DNA from: Byssothecium circinans
Lineage: Eukaryota > Ascomycota > Dothideomycetes > Pleosporales > Massarinaceae
Assembly: GCA_010015675.1 (NCBI GenBank)
Contig: ML976980.1
Span: forward strand, 1,386,864 to 1,450,863
Reading direction: 5' to 3'
DNA: 64,000 bases
The position numbers and the translations under genes are program-made. Below are positions 10,942-22,771 of the stretch, piece by piece. The notes under the pieces were generated by a model. The model saw only the letters and a list, made by a program, of their open reading frames with translations, searched no databases and had not been told where the DNA came from. Within the stretch, counting starts at the first letter, position 1. Every line of letters begins with the position of its first letter.

Positions 10942-11805
10942 TTGTAACGCCTATCGGGGATAATTTTTTCCTCTCTGTTTTCTTCTGGAGAAGGGATTCT
11001 GGTATTGATGGCGCTACGGTTGGTTTAGAACGGGTTGTCGGGGCCGAGTCAAGCAAGTTGACCTGCAAGTGAGTCGTAGGAAACATGGGTGCATCCATCA
11101 TCAGATAATCATCCTACTCGTCTCACCCCTTCACAGTGAAATTTATTGTGCGTACTAGCATCCATGTCTGTGCGTCGGTGGGATCTTTTCATCTGCAGAG
11201 GTAACGGTAGATTTTGCTTGATTCCAGAGCTGCGGAATGTGGATCAATCCTCTCAACGTGGATCGATCTTCTCTGAGGAGACACTTCTTTTGCTGCTGCC
11301 TGAAAGCTCGTTATCTAGGCGCGCAATGCCCTTCGGAAAGTCGTTAGTGTACATGTGGTGTAACCGTCACCCTTACTGAACCAGACAGAGAAGAACGCGA
11401 GCTCCGCACAATTATCGCATTTAGGCAGCGATGGTGATACCGGTGCCACTTGCTCGAAAGAGAAGACGTACTATATGAAGTCTCGTCTCGTCGCTCTTTC
11501 TAGAGTTACAGCACTATCGAACGACATTTCACTCAATCAACGGTCACGAACGTATTGATCGCAAATGAATCCCCCGGGGCCAGATCAGCGGTTGGGAATT
11601 CGAAAGAGGGGAGGAGGGTTTCTAGATGATACGAGAAATGTTCATCCGGAGACACCGTGGGAGTGTGAGCAGGGGATGGGATCTCTCCTCACCAGTGATA
11701 TGATTGTGTGCCTCCGAGACTCTCCGGCCCGCGGAGGTCAGTCCTCACATCGGCTTGGCTGCTAGTAAGTGTTTCCTCCCAAGCGACGAAGATCAAGTGT
11801 TGACA
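10942..11805. other. Intergenic
   Basis: 3' region of the KDEL gene and promoter of the next. Short open frames here (11146-11379, 11565-11765) show no family resemblance. Confidence 0.45.
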
Positions 11806-12934
11806 ATGCCCAGCGTCTCTACCAAGCATGCGGAGAACCAGACGCGAAGTGAAGCATTGAAGCGTGCCCTGAAAGAACTCGAAAAGGAGCATGACACCTG
11901 GCACTAGTAAGCTCTCAATGGCAGAAGCTTGAATTGAAGACACTGACATGGATATCCGCATTGCCGCTGTTGCCATCAAATATAGTCGAGATCAATTGCT
12001 CCAGCTCGCGGACGCTATACTGCGACTTCCCCGTGAAGTCCGAGACGAGATATACGACCTCTGGATACATGACACTGTTGACAAGAGTTATCTTCTTAAC
12101 ATCCGCCACAGTCAGGTGTATGGTCCGTATACAACAAAGCAACTGGATAGGTACATTTTGCTGTCACCAGAATTTGTTGGAAGGCAAGTGGCGCAAGAGA
12201 CTGCAGAATTGTGTTTCAGAATGGGAGAGATCTGCCTCCTGCTGTCATGCTCTGCGTTTCCACATGGCACCTGCAACTGGCAACCCTTACACAGTGTGGG
12301 GAAAGGAATTCATATAAAAGACCTGACAAAATTTCTCGCCAACGACTTCCTTTCCCTCGGTATCCGCGCGAGAGATCATCTCCGCTCACTTCGAGTTGTC
12401 GTGTCCGGTGGCACCACCAGGGGTTCAGGGATCGCAAAGGAGTTGGAAGCGTTGCTAGCCCTTCGTCTGAAGAACGGGTTCGATCTTCAGATAGAACTAG
12501 AACATGCTGACGCTCAATATATAGCGAAGTTTGTGGCCTTGATGCGTCCCATATTGCCTAAATTTGAAGAGGAGGGCGTTCGCATCCGGGTTTACCAACA
12601 CCATTTCCTCAACCGACGCGCTACACGCAGGGGATCTACCTACGGCGATATCAAGCTGCTTGTGCCAATCAAGTCGTTGTGCGAGATGCTAAAGGGCGAT
12701 GCTGCTGAGGTGGTGTTCTTGAATTGCTCTGAGATATCCACTACCACGCCTAGGGAACGAAAGTGGATCCACAAAAAGCGCAAAGCCGAAGACGGGGAAG
12801 AGAAAGATGCGGAATGTGGCGTGGCGAAAAAGCGCCGCGAAGCAATCGAGCAAAACCTGGAGAGGTGGAAAGAGGAAGCAACAGGACGGGTGGAGGTTTT
12901 GAGGTCCAGATTGGAGAGTCCAAAATATTTCTGA
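11806..12934 (+). CDS. F-box-like fungal hypothetical protein
   Basis: Two exons, 11806-11906 and 11986-12934, 349 aa. A strong donor GTAAGC, branch point CACTGAC and acceptor ATATAG restore a tyrosine codon and join the helical N-terminus ALKRALKELEKEHDTWHY to the rest. Residues about 42-60 (AILRLPREVRDEIYDLWI) match the LPxExRxxIY motif that opens many fungal F-box-like/2EXR hypothetical proteins. The middle part has no recognised fold; the C-terminus is a basic, coiled tail (KKRKAEDGEEKDAE, then KKRREAIEQNLERWKEEA). An ATG at 11948 would skip exon 1 but would start inside the intron. The function is unknown. Confidence 0.75.
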
Positions 12935-13944
12935 TCCATTATCTCTCCTTAAGGTGTAAATAGACGTTCTATGCATGATCGCTCTAGGATCTTCCGTGAC
13001 AGTCACGTATCTTGTTCTGCTCAGAATGCGCTCGGTATTGGGGGACCCTGATTTGCGGTCAATGAGTGAAAACCTACCTAATATAAGCTATTAGAGCAAG
13101 AAGTTGTAGTCCAAGTATCCGGGGTTTTTTACCTATGTATTTGAAATCGTACAGTACTAGCACAGAAGTGTTGTAACACTGTAGCAGGCCTGGTTTCTGG
13201 AAAGCGTTCCAAGTCTTACGGAGCCTAACCGGCCCTTATTCTCAATCGACTGATCACTTGCTTCCTGCTTGTACCAAGAATTATAATCAATCTCGTCAAG
13301 GCGCGTCGATGAGGCTGATGTTCTTCCTGGGTATAGCGGATTTTCAGTCACACAAAGCCAGTGCCCAGCACTCGTTTTGTCCAACTGAATGGATGATATT
13401 ACCCGCTGTTAGCTTCTGGGGTCGCAATTTTCAATTGTCCTAAAAGACTGATAGGCTTTTCTAGGAGCGTTGATGTCAGAAGTATTTTATGTGCCTCTCC
13501 GGCCTTATAAAGCTTGCTCGAACGTAACAAAGGCTCCATATTAAGCATAGTTGCTGTGCACTTGTGAATGAAACGTGCGGGAAGGTGTACATATGAGTGT
13601 TTGTAGAACGCCTAGTGCCTTGCCTGTTGAGGTCTAGTGTCATGCATTGTTCTATGTGAAGGGCATACGCATTAGTCTCCGTGCGCTGACGCACTTAAGA
13701 CCAACAATCGTGTAACGTATATATATAATCACAGGTTTAGGAAAGATACGTACTTCAATCTTTCCACCTTACCAAGAAACACTGAGGTCTCGACTCTAAA
13801 ACCGTCTCTCTTCAAATACGTATCGACCTGCCCAACAACCTCTCTCTTAAAACACAACACAACACACTACATACAAACTAAGAACTAACAATTAGGTCCC
13901 ATCCAAACCCCACTTCTTCACCAGTCTACCAACTACCAACTATC
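12935..13944. other. Gene-free, AT-richer stretch before pseudogene island
   Basis: No coding support. The segment around 13330-13410 shows partial similarity to 14320-14390 (both read QSHKAS in one frame), suggesting a diverged repeat. 13800-13900 is a C/A-rich leader-like tract. Confidence 0.4.
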
Positions 13945-14280
13945 CCCTACACCGCCTTCTCCCACCTCACCGCATGCGAGAAACTCTACGCCCGCCATTT
14001 CTCCAACGCCTCATGGCACGGCAGCACCATCGCCATGCGACAAGTCCCCCCAGAGAGTCCCGGGACCTCGCTTTCATCAGGCCGTGCCTCGTGCGCGTCC
14101 GGGGAAATGGTCAGGGCTGAGAATACGCGGCTGAGAAAATTTGTCGACGGTGATTGGAATCGAAGAAGGCGAGGAGAGCTTGAGACTACCATGGTAAGCA
14201 AGGATGCAACTATCGTGCGCGGCGACGATTCAATTGAGCTATCGAAGATCAATGCCGAACTGCTCAAAGCAAAAGAGTAA
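13945..14280 (+). pseudogene. Truncated dipeptidyl peptidase III fragment
   Basis: Two blocks resemble the DPP III-like gene just downstream. Block one (13951-14060) reads TAFSHLTACEKLYARHFSNA and SWHGSTIAMRQVPPES, matching PFSKLQTREKLYAHHFSNAC and WHGSKIVMRQVSKES in the neighbour. Block two (about 14111-14280) reads ENTRLRKF and IVRGDDSIELSKINAELLKA, matching ENTRLRKL and VVRGDHREELSRICDELLEA. The ~110 residues between them in the neighbour are missing, and everything after, including the zinc site, is absent. This is a partial tandem duplicate with an internal deletion. It cannot make an active peptidase. Confidence 0.8.
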
Positions 14281-14523
14281 GTCGCGAATGTTATTGCTGA
14301 GGCGAATATCCTCATCTAGGTCTATGGACGTCCAGTCGCACAAGGCTAGCGGCCAGTCATCATTGAGGCTGACCGATGGACGCCGCACACTATTGTTATA
14401 CGTGTTAGCACTTCGGCATCGGCCTAGGACCGTGATTCTCACTTGAGAATATCGAAATCGTTCCCCTCCCACACATCCTTCTGGCCCGGAAAAGCTCGCT
14501 CGAGATTGATGCAAGCGCCGTAA

Positions 14524-16947
14524 ATGTTAGGGTCTATCCGGGCCCCACTTCTCCTAGCCCTCCGACATCAACGAATCGCAACACCACAGCTTAACACTCA
14601 CGCATCTTTGAGCGCAGCGATGGCTCCATTAGGGGTCGATGTTCCCACTACTGCCGTTCACCAATTGGCAGTCACGGAACCGTTTTCCAAACTACAAACT
14701 CGAGAGAAACTGTACGCACATCACTTCTCCAATGCCTGCTGGCACGGGAGCAAGATTGTCATGCGACAGGTATCCAAAGAGAGTCCAGCAGTTTTTGCAT
14801 TGATCATGGAGATCAATCGTGCAGCTCAAGGAGAGTGGTCTACTCTGAACTGCACGAATGATGAACTCAATGAGTTCCTCGAATATGCAGCCCTATTTCT
14901 TTGCAATGGGTAACTATTACGCAAGTATACTATTTCCCTGCATTGGAAGATGCTCATTCGAACAGGGTGAAGGCGACCAGAAATTCATCCCAGACCTCTC
15001 GTACGACGGCATGCAGAAAATCGCCAGCGTCTCGCCAGCGCAGCCAGCCTCTTCAAAAACGTAGCCGAAGACATGTATTCGAAGCCGCCGTACAGTCTGG
15101 GATATCCAAGCGACAAGGCTCGGTCAAATTACTACCCCGACACACCAAATATCTCGCGCGACGAGATCGCACTCGTATCAAAGGTCATGGCAAAGCACTC
15201 GATTGGGCCTGAAAATACTCGTCTGCGCAAGCTGACTGACTGTGAGAACGTTGGCTATGAGCTCCTGCAAGCCTCAGTGGAGAGCACTACAGAGAAGATT
15301 GACAGCGACGAGCTTAGCGATGGCATCAAGGTTGTACGTGGCGACCACAGAGAAGAGCTTTCCAGGATCTGCGACGAGCTCTTAGAAGCAAAGAAATTCG
15401 CCGCAAACGATGCTCAGGTCAAGTTCCTGTCTCAGTTTGAGAAGAGCTTCCGGACGGGGAGTCTAGAAGCTTTCCAAGAAGCTCAGAAGACATGGGTCAC
15501 CGACCATGGTCCAGCAGTGGAAAACATGATTGGATTCGTCGAGCCTTACCGAGACCCGCATGGAGTCAGGGCTGAGTGGGAAGGGTTCATTGGTATAAGA
15601 GACCCAGGGGAGACCGAAAAGCTGGCAGGATGTGTGGAGAATTCCACGGCTTTCATCCGACTCTTGCCTTGGGCCGTGGCATCAGAAAACGACGGCAAGG
15701 GACCTTTTGAGAAAGGTACCTTCGAGCCTCCGGACCTCACCATCCTTCATGGTACGTTGACGCAGATATTTACCACAACTAGTTGCTAAGTTGTTTAGCC
15801 CTCACTGTATGTTACAGCTCAGTCTTCGAGGCTTCTAATGTGCCCAACGTAAGTTACTGATGAGCTTAAAAATTTCGGAACTAATAGTCTTGCAGTATAA
15901 CAACATACGAGAGAGTCATGGTTTCAAGAACCTTGTGATCGCCAACCGATTGAGCGCCAACCACAACCCCGCAAATCCATGCCACTACGTTCTGGAAAGC
16001 GACAAAGAGCTCTTCATGAGATGTACACATATTGTCAGATTTATCATGACCGCTGTTCACGAGCTCCTGGGACATGGGACGGGGAAGTTGCTCAGTGAGG
16101 ATCCATCAGGCCAGTACAATTTCGACAAGGACAACGCACCAACCAATCCTTTGACCGAAAGACCTGTGGATACGTGGTATCTACCTGGTCAAACCTGGAC
16201 GGGTATTTTCGAAGACATCGCGACGTCGGTTGATGAGTGCCGAGCAACTTTGGTCTCTGAGTACCTTATGGATAATAAGGAGTTATTGGCCATCTTTGGC
16301 TATGTGGATGGCGATGATATCTCCCCTGAAGATCGTACGTTCATGTTTTATACGGCGCTTTGCCATTTGTGCTAATCCTACGACAAGTCACGTACATTAC
16401 CTATGTGCAGATTGGAGTGGAGGGACTGCAAGCATTGGAGCACTATAACGTTGAGAACCAAGCATGGGGGGAAGCTCATAAACAGGTACGTTATTCAGAA
16501 TTTTCACCTTCCCGTTTAAGCGACGTCAGTTGTTGACAACTTCAGGGCCATTTTGCGATTTTCAAATACCTCTGCCTTGAAGGTGACGGCGTTCTTCTTG
16601 TCGAGCATGACGAGGAAAACTCGGAACTCAAAGTGCGCGTCGAATCTGCTAAGTTGTTAACACATGGCAAGAAAGCGCTCGGAGACTTCCTCTTGAAACT
16701 GCACATATGGCGTTGTACAGCGGACGTCAAGTCCTGTCGCGAATTGTACGAGAAGATCACAGCAGTTGAGGGCGACTACGAGGAATGGCGACAGATCTTT
16801 TGCTCCAAGCCTGAACCGCGTTGGAAGTTTGTTCAAGCAAACACGTTCCGAGAAGGGGATGATGTGAAAATCAAGGTGTATGAGGAGAGCAACAAAGGCA
16901 TCATACAATCCTGGGCGGAGAGAGTAGAGTATCTGCAACTTTTGTAA
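14524..16947 (+). pseudogene. Dipeptidyl peptidase III (M49), frame broken twice
   Basis: Nearly full-length M49 metallopeptidase. The zinc motif HELLGH and the second motif as DECRA (usual EECRA; the ligand Glu is kept) are present, and the C-terminus GIIQSWAERVEYLQLL is typical. Exons that fit: 14524-14907, then 15070-15751, 15799-15848, 15896-16334, 16388-16485 and 16546-16947, with good donors. Between 14905 and 15070 the protein cannot be kept in one frame. FLCN is followed by a +1 shift to GNYY, and IASVSP (near 15040) needs another shift to reach ASLFKNVAEDMY. A GC-AG intron (GCAAGT at 14920) could remove part of this but not both shifts. Loss of function or two sequencing errors are the alternatives; zinc-site integrity suggests the damage is recent. 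Confidence 0.7.
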
Positions 16948-17002
16948 AAAGGTGCTTTGTGAAATTGTGTGACAGAAGCTTCGCGTAGTAATGATCTCAT
17001 TC

Positions 17003-18814
17003 TCATTTACGCGGAGATCGCGCAGCAATGATCGCCTGTGCCAACGATGCTAGCAACTGCAACAGTGACAAAACTATCGTGATTCCTCCTATCCAGAGTA
17101 CTGCCCAGAACGTATACCATTGCAAAGGATTCCGCCTATCGCGCCAGAGATCCCGGACGCGACTCGGTTGCTGGCTCATATTGTACCTCTGGAGAAGCAA
17201 CAAACGATTTCCAAGTCTTGGGAAGTCGTCGCGCACGGAATACACCTCAGAAGCAATCAAGGTCTTGGTGATGTTGAGATTGGATGCTGGAAATAAGTGA
17301 GAGGGAAAGTTTTTGCGCTTTTGTCGCGAGAGCAGCCCCTTGTCGATGGAAAGTGTTCCTAGTGTTACTAAGAAGGGATCAATCTCAGAGGTCTTCTTGA
17401 GTTCCGACAATTCCTTCTTGAACAATTCCCGGGACATCGATGACTGACCAAACAGTAATCTGTATGATAGGATGATTTCTTGATGTAAAGCTCTGACGGG
17501 TAGTACGTTGGTGGCGTGATCGCTGTATGCGTTTGATGGAAATAGGGCGGCCGTGATCCTGCTCGTATATTAGCGACACGGATCCATGGAAGTATTAAGG
17601 CCCTTTCGCTTACAGATTTACAGAAGGGAAACCTTTCTGGCTGAGAATGCTCGTAGCGCAGAAGGTTGGCCACCTGAAAATGTAAAGGATGCGGTTTTGT
17701 CGGTCGAACTCGAGGTGTCTCATAAGACAGTCAACCCATCTCAACCTTACTTTTCCAATCGTGTACAGAGAGTAGAAATTGAGGCTAGCCTCGTACAGGA
17801 TATCGGATGTCGTAGTCGTCGCCCGGTCGGAGTCTGCTACTTGTTCGTCGTATTGCCCTTTGAAACCGAGAAACATTCTAACCAATGGACGCTTTGCCAT
17901 CTGCATCTGCTGATCTCGAGCAATCCTGCCACTCGAAAACAGGGTGCTTTATCACCGTCGCGGTCGATTACTGGATCCAAAGCCATTGATATCCAGCACA
18001 ACGAAGCAAAGACGCCTATTGATACTGCTTCTCTCTCCATCGGAGTACTCTGAACTGGAGGTTTGAGCGCAGCATGAATATGACTAACAGCATGATCGAT
18101 CCCGAAGTCGTTGTTGCCGCCGGCATGTAGCTCCCACAGTGCGTTGATTACTGTGAAGCACCAGCGCCAGCATTCCGCGCCCTTTTTCGGTTTTTCGGTA
18201 TTCGAATACCGCTATAGAGCGCTATAGCGGTCAGGCAGGAGATGTTCGAAGGCGCGTTCTAGATGCTGGAAGAATATTAGGATTCCGGGCCAGCTTTGGG
18301 CATGTTGCGGCGGAAGACCAAAAAGGAGCTCAAGAGCTTGGTCGCGAAGATCCCTTACAGAGTCCTTGCCTGATACTTTCTTAGAGACACCTTCATCATG
18401 CTGTGTAGGGCTTACGAACCTTGATTACCTCCGGAGGCGAGTTCTACGAGAACTTGAGAGCCCTTTCAAATGTTGGTGGTTGATCTTCCATGGAAACCAG
18501 CTTCCTAATCCGCTCTCTCTCGCGTTCGACGAATGCGGTCTCCTCGGGTGTAGCTATTTAGCAGATCAGCGACGCGTTGCACAGTAGCAGTGAGAGTCCT
18601 TACCCTTGGGGAACTTGGTGATGACCAGGTCTATCCACCTAAGCAGCTTAATGTTGCCGTCAGATTCGTCAGATATCGCAGCAAGCTTCTGCTGGAAATC
18701 TAGGAGTTCTTTCTTAGTTGCTAGAGGAAGGGGCCAGATGCTTTTAAAGAAGCTGTACTCCAGATGAGGGATAGGCACAGCTAAAGGATTCTTCATATTA
18801 AAAGGGGAAGCCAT
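17003..18814 (-). pseudogene. Broken gene for a C-terminal-TM fungal protein
   Basis: Minus strand. The N-terminus from ATG 18814 (SFFKSIWPLPLATKKELLDF) and exon 2 (TPEETAFVERERERIRKLVS) lead into blocks such as ALELLFGLPPQHAQSWPGIL, NNDFGIDHAVSHIHAALKPP, RLRWVDCLMRHLEFD and ILSYRLLFGQ, ending in the membrane segment WAVLWIGGITIVLSLLQL. The blocks are collinear and read like one uncharacterised, often accessory, fungal family. Two TAG stops interrupt it (18444-18446 and 18212-18214), and the frame shifts near 17900-17925. The second stop lies inside a double palindrome. The last intron (donor GTAAGC near 17625, acceptor GAGCAG) still fits, so the decay is partial. The 144-aa C-terminal piece (17003-17437) could still be translated alone. 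Confidence 0.7.
18196..18230. repeat. Overlapping palindromes inside the broken gene
   Basis: A perfect 16-bp palindrome, CGGTATTCGAATACCG (18196-18211), overlaps a 9-bp-arm inverted repeat, CCGCTATAG then AGCG then CTATAGCGG (18209-18230). It sits where the broken reading frame has its second stop, so it may be an inserted piece. Confidence 0.85.
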
Positions 18815-19495
18815 GATAAGAGTGTAGATAAAGAAGGAAGAAGGAACATAGGTGAGAGCTCAAATTTATACCCAGTGTGCAACCTTAACCAAGCGAGCAT
18901 GTGAAAGCACAGCAAGTATGTGAAAAGCACATGCCTAGAGGATTCATCCCGTGTGAAGCAAGATATTAGTAATAACCGTTACAAACTTGGCCCTCATGGC
19001 CCTCCATCCACTCGCGATAGCCGCAACTCCAGCTTCCATGGAAATATTTTGGTCGAACTTACGTGGTTGTTAATCGTTAATGGTACATCAGAGAGATTGG
19101 AGGGTGCCATTTATTTCCCGTGGCCAAGCTGGGTCGGAAGGCTTAAGTGCTAATATCGCGGCATCCTAAGCAAAGAGGAAGAAGGCCGAGACGACAGCAA
19201 TGCCTGTGTGGCAGTCAATCGCCAAGACAATCACAAGGCAGTGTACAAGGCAGGCGCTAAAGCTGCATATTGCGACGGGTGAGGTGCGTCAACTTGTATG
19301 AGCTGAGTTCGTATTCATATATAAACGAAGAAAGTGTCATTGGTTTAGCCCAAGTGCCAGCATGCGGTGGAAAATGAAGGGGAGAGCTGTCAACGCTGAC
19401 GAGCTCGAAAAGGTGCAAGGCACATGAAACCCCTCTTTTGGTGACACTTTCACACTGCCACCATTGGATCGTGCGACCACCAAGCGTCTGACTGA
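18815..19495. other. Spacer with first copy of a 66-bp repeat
   Basis: No gene recognised. It contains copy 1 of the repeat shared with 23410-23475. Confidence 0.5.
18967..19031 (+). repeat. Dispersed direct repeat, copy 1
   Basis: 65 bp, from TAGTAATAACC to CCGCAACTCCA. It differs from copy 2 at 23410-23475 by two substitutions and one single-base indel. The two copies stand on either side of the NLR gene, about 4.4 kb apart, in the same orientation. Confidence 0.9.
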
Positions 19496-22400
19496 TCATC
19501 TCCAGAATATTGGGATATACTTGTCATATGCCTGTTCTGTTCCAAACTCCGTCGCATCCGGGTCCCTCCTCTTGAGATAGATTTCTGCCTGATCGCGCAG
19601 ATCCTCAGCCTCGTCTTCGTTTCCGTTGCTATCCTGTAACAGTCCCTCGGAAAGCTTGAACAAGTTTCGGGCATGTTCAACCGGCATGGTCTTCGTGTGA
19701 TGCTTTGTGATCTCGATGGAATCACGAATATGCTTTCTGCATTTGCGTAAGCCTAGACTGTTACACTCGCAAACGCAGACCGCAAGAAGACAGACTTACA
19801 TAGCTGCCTCAACTTTACCCTGGTCTAGTGATAGAACGCCGATCTTGTACATGCAAGCACCATTGAAAGGGTGCAACCGGCTTTGATCGCCCTTCAGCCA
19901 GAGATTCTGCGCTTCGTGTGCATTGGCTTCTGCAGCTTCCAATTTTTTGTCACGTCTCTGGAGTGTAACGAGCGCAAACAGAGCGCTATTATTTATTAGT
20001 TGAGATATGAAAGACGAATAGAGCTCTACTTACTATGCGAGCATCGCCCAAGGGAATGGCTTGGAACATCTGAACTCTCGGACGATAGTATCGAGCAAAC
20101 TATACGCATCTTGCCTACGATCCAGATAGATTAGACAACGAGCCAAAGTCGTCTTCGTATGCGTGGGCCAGTCGTGTTCTTTGCCTTCTTTGTCGCACCA
20201 CTCGTACCATCGACCGCGGGATTTTTCGAGCCACTCAAGAGCTGTCTCATGCTGGTTGGCGGTATTATAGTTGTAGCCTATGTTGCATTCAAAACCTGCG
20301 AGCAACTCCCACTTCAAAGGGTTCTCATGAAGTCGGATCTCGTGGCCTTTCTTGTTGAGTTCGATGGCTTCTTGTACTTCACCGGTGCTTTCAGCGAGCT
20401 GAGCCTGGTGAGAGAAGATTGTCGCTATTAGATCGGCGACTCGAGATGGGTCATCTAACATCTCCACCGCAACCAAATTAACCTCGCACATATCTTTGAG
20501 GTCATCAAGAGCGTTCGCCTCGTAAACATATCTGGGGCTAAGTCAATACTCATAATTGTAGCATTGGCATACAAAACTTACCGCTGACATTCTTTCAACA
20601 ACTCACAGAACTTCCATGATGCCTTGAATGTCTTGCATAGCTTCTTCTCCTCCTTGAAGCAATCTTTCAGGTTGATGACATGCTGCAAATAGCGATTACA
20701 CTCAGCCCATTGGTCGTATTGTTGACCCTCCGCATCATTTTCCTTTGGGAAGACCTCGTACACCAAGGCGACAGCGTCGTCTAATGCCTTCTGTCTACCT
20801 TCCGCAGAGAGATGGAACTTGAACTGGGTTTGCACCATTCTATGAATGGAAAATACACCTTCGTCTCTGTTACGCTTAACGAGAGCCAGGGTGAGAAGCA
20901 ATTCCATAGTTTCGGCGAACCTGTGATACCGTTAGCTTGTAGCGGTGAAGAGTGAAGATGAACAGTAGACATACTCGAACTCGTCAGAGCAGAATTCGCA
21001 GCCGATGGGTGCTTCTACTTCCGGATCAAGTGCGAACAGGCTTTGCGGGATATTGTCGGGCATAAGGTAGGAAAGGATACCGAGAAGTGTATGACTCGTC
21101 GGGTTCTTCTGAACGAGATCTCGAAAAGAGAACTCCCATATCGCGTTGAGTTCAGACCCATGCAGCCGCTTCGGGTTCTTGGTATAATACTGCATGAACT
21201 CCGTGATGGACCAGCTTCGGCGTCGGATCAAGCCTGCCATGTGGGATATTCCTAAAGCATGACCACTGAGCCGTTTGGACAGTTCTAGAGCAGATTCCCC
21301 CTCAAGCTCGAGATCAGCGCCGAGATCCTTTCGCAATAAATACAAAAGGATCTCGCAACCAATTTTTGGGTCCCACGACTTGACCTCGATTCCTGCACTG
21401 GCCGGTCGGAAGGCCAGAGAATGATTTCGCGTAGTGATAATCGCTCTACCACGACTGGTACTAGGCCAATATGGCAGAAGGAGGTCAGCCGATTCGACGT
21501 TATCGTATACGACGAGCCATTTGCTTTCTGATAGTGGGTCAGCTCTCATTGCGTTCAATATCTGATTTAGGCCGTGGCAATACTTACTGGACGACTGAAA
21601 CCAATCCTGCACGAGGATTAGGTTCTCGTCATGATTCTGCGGATGCGCCTCGGGTAGTTTCAACCGCATGGCAATGTCGGTGAAGCTTTGTCTCAGTGAA
21701 GCGGCCTTTTCTCCATGCACCCAGAATACCGCATCAAGGTCATTGCTGTCGACCTTGAGTTCGACATATCGTGCAGCAATCGCGCTTTTGCCGATACCGC
21801 CTAGCCCGTACAGAGCTACTGACTGAAACGATGTGCCTGTTGATGCTCGATTCAGCACTGAGTCGAGCTTTTCAAAGATGTCGACGCGGTTAAAGAATCG
21901 TGAGGACTTCGTTGGCGAAAGCATCAAGCACCGTATCTTCTGCTCCGTCGCTTTGACTTCAGCTTCTAGCAACGAAGCTCTAGACGCAGCACTAGCCGAG
22001 TGTGCAAAGGCTAGTTTCTCCATACGCGAGATATGCTCTGAAATCTCCTGATTCACGGATGCATATCTCCGCTCCAGCAGGAGCCACGGATTGTCTTCAT
22101 CGAATTTTTGGCCTTGTGTTGCACAAATCAGTCTCGAATAACTGAGCATGCCGGCGTTTTTTACACTTACGAACGCCTCCATCTGTCTCCCGTATTGCCT
22201 TGATGGCTTGCGTTAGTAGGTCAACTAAATGGACCTGGATATAGAAACATGAGTCCATGAAGCGATCAGAAAGGCTCTCTGATGTATGGCATTGCCCATT
22301 GAACGTTTCGATCTTGTAACATACCGCCTTCAGCATTCGAGGAATCAGGCTCAATGCTTCAGGCTCTTCGGGAATAATCTTAGAGACTCGTTAATGCGCT

Positions 22401-22771
22401 GATATCAGGCGTGAGTCGGAAGGCAGTCACCATCACTGACCTGTAGCAAACGCCCCAAGAGGCCCCAAACAAAAGCAGTGTCTAGCTCCGGACCTAGACG
22501 AGAGGCGAAGAACTGTACGAACGGCTGAAGATGCGCGAGAATAGGTCGGATCAGAGCAATCTCATGGGGAACAGATGGTTGGTCAAGAACTTTGACCGTA
22601 CATCGTCCCATGTCTTCAGTTCGCCAACCTGAGCTCGATCTTCCGGTTCCAGCCACTTCTCGCAATCGATGATGATATGTGCCCACATCTTAGGGAAGAG
22701 GTTATCTCTGCGATCAAGTTAGAATGACACCGTCTGGGACATTCAGAGGCTTACAAAGGTGTAGGGTCCAT
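19496..22771 (-). CDS. NOD-like receptor, NB-ARC with TPR repeats
   Basis: Ten exons on the minus strand: 22771-22755, 22707-22602, 22560-22441, 22378-22171, 22112-21588, 21542-20975, 20920-20582, 20531-20034, 19985-19800, 19736-19496. They close in frame to 935 aa. Residues 1-150 form a helical N-terminal domain (MWAHIIIDCEKWL, then PILAHLQPFVQFFASRLG) of the kind fungi place before STAND ATPases. NB-ARC follows: P-loop YGLGGIGKS at about 252-260, VFWVHGEKAASL, Walker B WLVVYDNVE and ITTRNHSLA. A winged-helix part contains GVFSIHRMVQTQFKFHLS. The C-terminal ~330 residues are TPR-like (LAESTGEVQEAIELNKKGHE; HETALEWLEKSRGRW) and end EQAYDKYIPIFWR. Such proteins sense non-self and can trigger cell death in fungi. 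Intron 21587-21543 (45 nt) is in frame without a stop, so its retention would add 15 residues. Confidence 0.9.
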
